Of a stretch of 52,500 bases of DNA, positions 47,901 through 52,500 are shown piece by piece. Location: contig CAJNDS010002302.1 of the NCBI GenBank assembly GCA_905221605.1, positions 395,522 through 448,021 on the forward strand. Direction: 5' to 3'. This stretch comes from Symbiodinium natans (lineage: Eukaryota; Sar; Dinophyceae; Suessiales; Symbiodiniaceae). The notes below the pieces were generated by a model that was not told the origin of the DNA, did no database searches, and saw only the letters and a list, made by a program, of their open reading frames with translations. A program made the position numbers and the translations under genes. The stretch's first letter is position 1, and each line of letters starts with the position of its first letter.

Positions 47901-50900
47901 CTATGAGCATCGTCGTTATGGTGAAGGTTGGCCAGGAGGAGGGTCAACTGATCCAAAGAATAGCCAAGAAGCTGATGATGAGGATGGGAACATCGGTGAC
48001 CCTCCCACAGAGGAAGGTACAGTGGATGAGGCACAGCAGGAGCGGGAGGATTTAGCCTTCCGGGCCAAGTACAATTTTGGCAAAGGTGCATCAAAGGGTG
48101 AGCCTACGTCGGGTGAGCCAAAAGGTCGGCTGTGTCTGTATTACAATCAAGGTGGTTGTAAATATGGGACTGCATGCAGGTACCTTCACAACGATGACAT
48201 AGCATTGGAAGGGACTTGGGAGCCCGGCAAATCTTGGGACAATGCTTCCAGGAAGTCACTAAGGGACGCAGGGTTCCACAATTGCTGTTTCGATTATTAC
48301 CTCCGAGGACGTTGCCGGAAAGGGTTAAATTTCTGCAAGTACTCCCATGACGAGATGTCAGAGGAGCGGCTGTCGCTCCTGAAACACTTGGTACAGGTGG
48401 CCAATCAGGTCCGGTTTGAAAAAGAGAGAGGATGGGAGATTACGGATAGAAGCACGTTTCAGCCACCTGCAAGTGGGGGAGCTGAATCTTCCTCATCCTC
48501 GGCACCAAAAGCACTGCAAATGACCAATGTGTCACAAAAAGACGGTGAAAAAGGTACTCTGGATGAAGCAGAAGCTGATGAACAAAAGAATTCGGTGGCT
48601 GCATCCACTGGTACTCAGCTTCAAAATCCGGAGGAGCCAATTGAAAATTGGATGGCTCGCAACGCACACCTGTGGGTGTATACCCCTCATGTAAGTGAGG
48701 TGATGATTACGCTTGGTGTGACCAATGTGTCGGACTTGCAAGAGTTCATCTTTGTGGAAGATTTGGTTGACAAAGGGATCAACAAAGTGACCGCATGCAA
48801 AATTCTGCAATTGGTTGGTGATGTCCGATATCGCCCGGGAGGACCGGAAAAGGCAGTTCCTTCTGATGCATCTGTACGGGTACAACAATCTTCTGGGAAC
48901 AAAGGGACTGGAAGAGCGGCGGTGCGAACCCTCACTCAGGTGCGTGAAGCTGAAGACTCCGGTGCAAAAACTATGCCGAGAGGCTCCTATCGGGAGCTTT
49001 TTGATAAGGTCAGGTACCGTGATGGTTGGACGCTTGCGCAGAGGTCTCCGTTGTGCGTACAGAAGCTGCGGTTGGTGGGAGTTGGAATGCCGCCGGTGAA
49101 TCCACCAACAAAAAAGTATCGGTCAAGATCAAACCCTGTGAGAAGGGGAAGGCCCTTGCTGGACAAAAAACAGGTGCGACAGGTGCCACGCTCTCGGTCA
49201 CAACGACGAGTGCAACCGGCGGAAGTGGTGGAAAAGCCGAAGCCACTGGAACTGAAGCCTCGTGGTGGGTTGTCGTATCGGTTCAGCAGAGCGTGGGCAG
49301 ATGTGGTGGATGATGATGAACAGGCGGAGGCTTTGGTCTCGTATGCCGCTTCCTCAAGCGATTCAAGCGAAGAGGAGACCAATGCCGTACAACGCCTGAA
49401 GGAAATCTTTTTGCAAGAAAGGGATTCACAGAGAACTGCGAATCGTGGCAATGTTCCGCAAAGTGGTTCTTCAGGCTCCAATGACGGGCCGAAAAAATCG
49501 GTTCACCTTGGCGAAGGGCGCGACAAAGCGTCGCGGGGGGAGACCCGCCAAGAAGTGACTTCACAAGTTTTTTCGCTACCACAACCTTCTCGTCGAGCTG
49601 AACGGTCTCAAAAAAGAGCAAGGGATGGTTCAGTTATGGTTGGTTCGCTGGCGGTGGGCTCCACGGATGAGGTTTTACCTGGGCAAGGTGTTGCTGGACA
49701 GGTGAATGTCTCTGAAAGCGCTCAAGTTCTTCCTGGGCAAGAAGTGGCTGGACAGGAGACGGCGCCGGAAGGAGCAGTACAGATTTCTGGCGAGGAGACT
49801 GACCAAAAAGAAGGAGAAGGTGGGAGCAATGACCTCCGTGGTGATGATGCGAAGATATTGGATGGTGGTCCGGTGAGGAGTGACCTTCAGCAATTGCTGG
49901 TTAAAGGCCTTCTGACTCGGATTTATTGGAAGGTTGCAGTTGGCAAGTTGCCGGTGGGGCAAAGAGACTGCCAAAAAGGGTCCAATAAGATGGATCGAAA
50001 TTTGGTTATTAGCATGTCATCCGAGGGTGCAAGCGAACAGGATGAGAACCTGGCACTGGAGGACGATGCTGATCGGTCAATGGGTGACGGTGCGATGGTT
50101 GTTCTGGTGTATGATCCAAGGACGCTGATTCAGTCGCCAACAACTGATTGGGTTATGCGTCGCGGTCTTACCGATCGTTCCGTCTGGCCAGCAATGGCGT
50201 ACATGGCACAGAGGATATGTGCTGAAATGGTTCAAGTGGATGAAATGAATGCCCAGCTAGGGACTGGAGCACTCCTTTTTCAAAGGAGAGATCAAGGACA
50301 TTATACTGACCTGCATCATTCGTTCCATGACAACCCGTGCTTGCCGGCGGTGGGGAATTATCCTCTTTCGGTGATGGGTGCCTTGTTGTCTCCTGGTCTG
50401 GAAGGGGAATTCAAGAATACTGACAAGTTTGGAACTGCTATGGAGGCAATTGCCTATGATTGGAGCCGCAGTCCAGGCATGGAAGTTCATATTGAACTTA
50501 TGGCGAGGGTAGCCAAAATGGTTCACCCATTCCTGAATCTGGGAGCCCAAGGGTCGGTGATGGTTTCGGAATTTCTCTGGCAGCGCGGGAGGGCTCGGTT
50601 GATGGAGTTCCTTCAAGCGGCGACTTGTGCGGACCAATTGGAGGCTCTCTGGAGAAGGATGGACGACGATGCTGATGAAGAGGTGGATCCTTCGACAGCG
50701 GTGCTGGAAGTTCTTGGACCAGAGGGTGCGGTGCTTGATCAAGGGAACAATGAATCCCTTATTCCCATTGAAGATGCTGGAGGTGAGACAAGTGGTGACA
50801 CTGGAGGGGATGGCAAAGCGCCAGAAGTTTCTCCGGAAGAGGAGACATCCAGTGGGTCATCAAGACTGGCGGACACAAGGATTTTCTTGTGGTCAGTGTA

Positions 50901-52500
50901 CTCCCGCGTGGCTTCGAATTTCTCTATGCAGGACCGCACTACTGGTAAGATCTTTGACAGCACAAAAGGGTATCCTGGTGAAGGACCAAACAATGATGAC
51001 AATCCTTCCTCTAAGGGGAACTTACCCTGGATCTCGGAAGACTACCTCGACGAAGTGGTGTCAAAAAAGATGGAAAGGTCTTCAGATATGGATGGGTTTG
51101 TTCCGGGAAGTGAGGGACCATTGGAAAAGGTAGAGGTGGAGAATGTTACTGCCTCTAAAATTCTTATGGCTCTTTGGAAGAAGGGACATAGAGTTGGTTA
51201 TAGGAGGTTGTGTCGTTTGAACGCATCTGGATGCAAGGTTGGAGCAATGAAACGTCCAATCAAAAGGGTGCAGAAGATTGGCACTAGAAAGGCCTTCATG
51301 AAGATGTTCAATGTTTTTGGATCGTCTCAGCATGGCTCAGGAGTTGGCGGAAAACCGATCATGAAGGTGGTAGGACCAAGGCCAGGTTTTCCAGCTGTAC
51401 TCCAAGCACCAAATACTGATAGCACGTCGGGTGAAGGGAGCAGTCCCCAGGTACATGGCAATCATGTAGAGCACAATCGCCCTATGGACCGGTATGAGGC
51501 AGAGCGCTTGGAGAAGAGGAAGAAGGGTTTCTGCTATTGGTTCGGCAAGGGGAAAGATCGCTGCAAATTCGGTGACGACTGCAAATTCATCCATTCCGAA
51601 GATGATGTGGTGCTACATTCATATTGGTGCAAATACTATGTGGCAGGGAGAGAATGTTTCGCTGGAAAGGATTGTGGGTTCTCGCATGATGCAACTGGTG
51701 TGAGGTGCGTCCAGTTTGCTCGGTCTGGGAAGTGTCGATTTGGTGACAGGTGTGTCTTCGAGCATGGTGTTCCGCTGGAAGAACAGAGGCCAAGGTCTCC
51801 AAGGACGCCCCCAAGGGATGGTCCAAGGAGAAAGTCTGGTGCAAATGGTGGAGAAAAGGAGATCTCTCCTGAACAGTTCGATGATGATGAGGAGGATTTT
51901 ATGGTTTATGACGAAGAGACCAAGATGACGGAACTGTTGATGGAGGCGATTTCATTTCTGTCCGGTGGCAAGCCAGATTTGGCTCGAGCAGAGGCGGACC
52001 CATTGTTCAAACTCCTGAAGTTCACTGGAGATGCTGACCAAATGGATCAAGAATGGGTTTCGTGGACCACTGAAATGTTGACCGTGCTGGAACTTCTCGA
52101 AGTAGTGAAGTCGTATGAGGTTTCGCTCGCGGAGGTGGAAGAATGGGTCAATGACCTGAGGATATGGTATGAGCGAGCCAATTTGGGAGAGGAAAAGGAT
52201 CCCAAAAGAGGTAAAAAGAGATCCCTAGAAAGGGAGTCCAGCAAGGATATTCCTGCCGAAAAAGGAGTGGTTGAGACTTCGGAGACGGAGGTTGCCGTTG
52301 AAGAAGAGAAGAAAAAGGTAAAAAAGAAGAGGAAAGCTGCAGCTATCGAAGATCCTTACACTCTCATGGTTCCAAAGCCGAAGAAGATGCCGACGATCAT
52401 TGAGAAGGGTGGATCAACATCCAATGTGGTGGCTTCTGCAGTGGAAAAATCCTCGAAGACGCGCACAAAGTCAAATGTCGGTGGAAAGACAAAGAAGAGG
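44938..52500 (+). CDS. Giant CCCH zinc-finger/S1/WW protein, 3' end off window
   Basis: A single frame open for 2,521 codons with no stop and no introns; the first ATG follows an in-frame TAA 36 nt before it. Visible parts: acidic low-complexity N-terminus; WW-like motif with W224, YYY and W246-x-x-P (about 222-249); S1-like RNA-binding fold about 665-728 (GDEIMGLV, GYGAFLDLG, FGDTVNGTV); tryptophan-rich patch 745-773; CCCH fingers C973-C981-C987-H991, C1066-C1074-C1080-H1084, C1117-C1126-C1133-H1137, then C2199-C2209-C2215-H2219, C2231-C2240-C2246-H2250, C2257-C2266-C2272-H2276; a helical SAM-like stretch about 1245-1300; lysine-rich tail 2458-2466. Probably RNA-binding. No protease, integrase or reverse transcriptase is seen inside the window; such domains could follow. 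Could be a cellular gene or the gag-like part of a retroelement. Confidence 0.85.
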   Translation, partial: MPSPKRWLQPASDGGQNGGAGNGAAESLGERSVLEEVIPGAEEHLEEALVAESPNVGMNPNVDMVSNAEAEGRAVSVSPKPGEKRNWDATGGIDREMEVTVLRVLHKHGYQPSSSTSGRMVDQESQTDLIGEVLQAARRPLNKIKRDPSSSSQGGGSGHEQKGADSFEAAPAAGYAMGEEEILQMEAERLRQLSEEEDEMRQVSERDGFRKDEHLIKACDGTTWEWHLHEDGRQYYYCLDTQESKWTLPVVGEKMKSDEVVESPSGNELEMEAALDSSSSTPKTESTRAFQGSVNSLGEKDFSSTIRDSGPRAGGDAPISGSPDEEEIPGNRTDIAGAQHLDREGMGALSEGVAAVESVGPEEKIPNVEIGTVSAAEERVVDVVPVVQECGPGDLEDGGKRSCVATEEVSSFGAKVPAIQRETEASGIAGDTEDLKNEAWSANDARVDAPDITWSAKEARVEVHMVLRSTGDCNNGAQVSAAADDGGSQVDALVQPEVSREERNDKGYTGANEAAVVNDGGNSPLETMEPKEPAVEESVPAVDDRLNCPAVKEDLPAAEGVTKDSNDGSTPMKGEVLPSGSSPEVDTERTTADEAKPLAEKKGGPEIQEHKKDELVGLVEQDEQCDSKVKTKDAPGADDTEVVSEERAKKVPRAGALESPGTHCYQEGDEIMGLVRCINGYGAFLDLGDLNVLIPAEGNNTCHFRFGDTVNGTVKLVEDDGTIILDTFLVLEEDVEDSSSTLRKWKPSGWSTWWTNSWYVGQWYRDSNGQWDWKQEEEQSDEELVVQELSSEEREERQLYGEKIYKALLENGNEEEAYVGKITGMLLGRPMEDLQECVADQAFLNAEARRAYGILQNDGWKPDGTESTGLGKLTTFSRKQYHNALFELACRKRRFSRPVVGEAVATVLNQGEDEFWNALWLDTKLFLQELDGAVQSMSKRENRPMEAYMDPDQYKKAHMTPKTVLSPGYSKLCKFFNRGRCRNGDECSYEHRRYGEGWPGGGSTDPKNSQEADDEDGNIGDPPTEEGTVDEAQQEREDLAFRAKYNFGKGASKGEPTSGEPKGRLCLYYNQGGCKYGTACRYLHNDDIALEGTWEPGKSWDNASRKSLRDAGFHNCCFDYYLRGRCRKGLNFCKYSHDEMSEERLSLLKHLVQVANQVRFEKERGWEITDRSTFQPPASGGAESSSSSAPKALQMTNVSQKDGEKGTLDEAEADEQKNSVAASTGTQLQNPEEPIENWMARNAHLWVYTPHVSEVMITLGVTNVSDLQEFIFVEDLVDKGINKVTACKILQLVGDVRYRPGGPEKAVPSDASVRVQQSSGNKGTGRAAVRTLTQVREAEDSGAKTMPRGSYRELFDKVRYRDGWTLAQRSPLCVQKLRLVGVGMPPVNPPTKKYRSRSNPVRRGRPLLDKKQVRQVPRSRSQRRVQPAEVVEKPKPLELKPRGGLSYRFSRAWADVVDDDEQAEALVSYAASSSDSSEEETNAVQRLKEIFLQERDSQRTANRGNVPQSGSSGSNDGPKKSVHLGEGRDKASRGETRQEVTSQVFSLPQPSRRAERSQKRARDGSVMVGSLAVGSTDEVLPGQGVAGQVNVSESAQVLPGQEVAGQETAPEGAVQISGEETDQKEGEGGSNDLRGDDAKILDGGPVRSDLQQLLVKGLLTRIYWKVAVGKLPVGQRDCQKGSNKMDRNLVISMSSEGASEQDENLALEDDADRSMGDGAMVVLVYDPRTLIQSPTTDWVMRRGLTDRSVWPAMAYMAQRICAEMVQVDEMNAQLGTGALLFQRRDQGHYTDLHHSFHDNPCLPAVGNYPLSVMGALLSPGLEGEFKNTDKFGTAMEAIAYDWSRSPGMEVHIELMARVAKMVHPFLNLGAQGSVMVSEFLWQRGRARLMEFLQAATCADQLEALWRRMDDDADEEVDPSTAVLEVLGPEGAVLDQGNNESLIPIEDAGGETSGDTGGDGKAPEVSPEEETSSGSSRLADTRIFLWSVYSRVASNFSMQDRTTGKIFDSTKGYPGEGPNNDDNPSSKGNLPWISEDYLDEVVSKKMERSSDMDGFVPGSEGPLEKVEVENVTASKILMALWKKGHRVGYRRLCRLNASGCKVGAMKRPIKRVQKIGTRKAFMKMFNVFGSSQHGSGVGGKPIMKVVGPRPGFPAVLQAPNTDSTSGEGSSPQVHGNHVEHNRPMDRYEAERLEKRKKGFCYWFGKGKDRCKFGDDCKFIHSEDDVVLHSYWCKYYVAGRECFAGKDCGFSHDATGVRCVQFARSGKCRFGDRCVFEHGVPLEEQRPRSPRTPPRDGPRRKSGANGGEKEISPEQFDDDEEDFMVYDEETKMTELLMEAISFLSGGKPDLARAEADPLFKLLKFTGDADQMDQEWVSWTTEMLTVLELLEVVKSYEVSLAEVEEWVNDLRIWYERANLGEEKDPKRGKKRSLERESSKDIPAEKGVVETSETEVAVEEEKKKVKKKRKAAAIEDPYTLMVPKPKKMPTIIEKGGSTSNVVASAVEKSSKTRTKSNVGGKTKKR

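Noticed and set aside
44665-52244. Many minus-strand and other-frame open frames
   Set aside because: Shadows of the uninterrupted plus frame that starts at 44938.
1-52500. CRISPR array or bacterial operon
   Set aside because: Repeats are tandem without unique fixed-length spacers, and gene structure is eukaryotic.

Overview
This window looks like nuclear DNA of a dinoflagellate. Three sequence facts point there: the ubiquitous short repeat is the TTTAGGG telomere type; many inferred introns use GT, GC or GA donors with AG acceptors, the relaxed donor set reported for dinoflagellates; and a degenerate copy of the dinoflagellate spliced-leader sequence lies at 44647-44669. No species can be named from the sequence alone. 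Exon calls were made by eye (open frame, plausible protein composition, flanking AG and GT/GC/GA, phase agreement where tested), without RNA or homology data.

Region 1 (1 to about 44,580) has two interleaved components. The first is about one hundred short blocks of 30-250 bp, nearly all reading well only on the minus strand; these are exons of one or more very intron-rich genes transcribed right to left. The second is intron DNA, most of it TTTAGGG/CCCTAAA arrays in either orientation plus small inverted-repeat elements that look like introners. From right to left on the minus strand: a multi-pass membrane protein with XK-related-like segments (about 44.5-35.5 kb, itself possibly more than one gene); membrane and soluble exons (35.5-28.6 kb); a large protein with MIR-like and PDZ-like exons (28.6-20 kb); and a long coiled-coil or large-protein section continuing off the left edge (20-0 kb). 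Gene boundaries inside this block cannot be set.

Several TTTAGGG arrays are bracketed by 17-27 bp direct duplications of the interrupted exon. At 21.4 and 21.0 kb removing the array plus one copy restores the frame exactly, using GA-AG and GC-AG introns; five exons (21549 down to 20663) then join into one continuous 527-nt reading frame. One inverted-repeat family (29.0, 40.8 and 42.2 kb) carries splice-like signals in its termini, and two of its copies hold telomeric arrays at the same internal place. Together these suggest how telomere-type sequence could have been turned into introns here.

Embedded in region 1 are a non-telomeric repeat island at 13.9-16.1 kb (G runs, a 36-bp-type repeat, an AT-rich island and a 16-bp minisatellite), a roughly 42-bp tandem repeat at 36.3-37.5 kb, and a run of five consecutive GC-rich hairpins at 37,564-37,699.

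Region 2 (44,584-52,500) is entirely different: plus strand, no telomeric repeats, and one uninterrupted reading frame of at least 2,521 codons that runs off the right edge. It encodes a WW-like motif, an S1-like fold, a tryptophan-rich patch and six CCCH zinc fingers in two triplets. With the spliced-leader relic about 270 bp upstream, this suggests a retroposed gene or the gag-like front end of a large retroelement.
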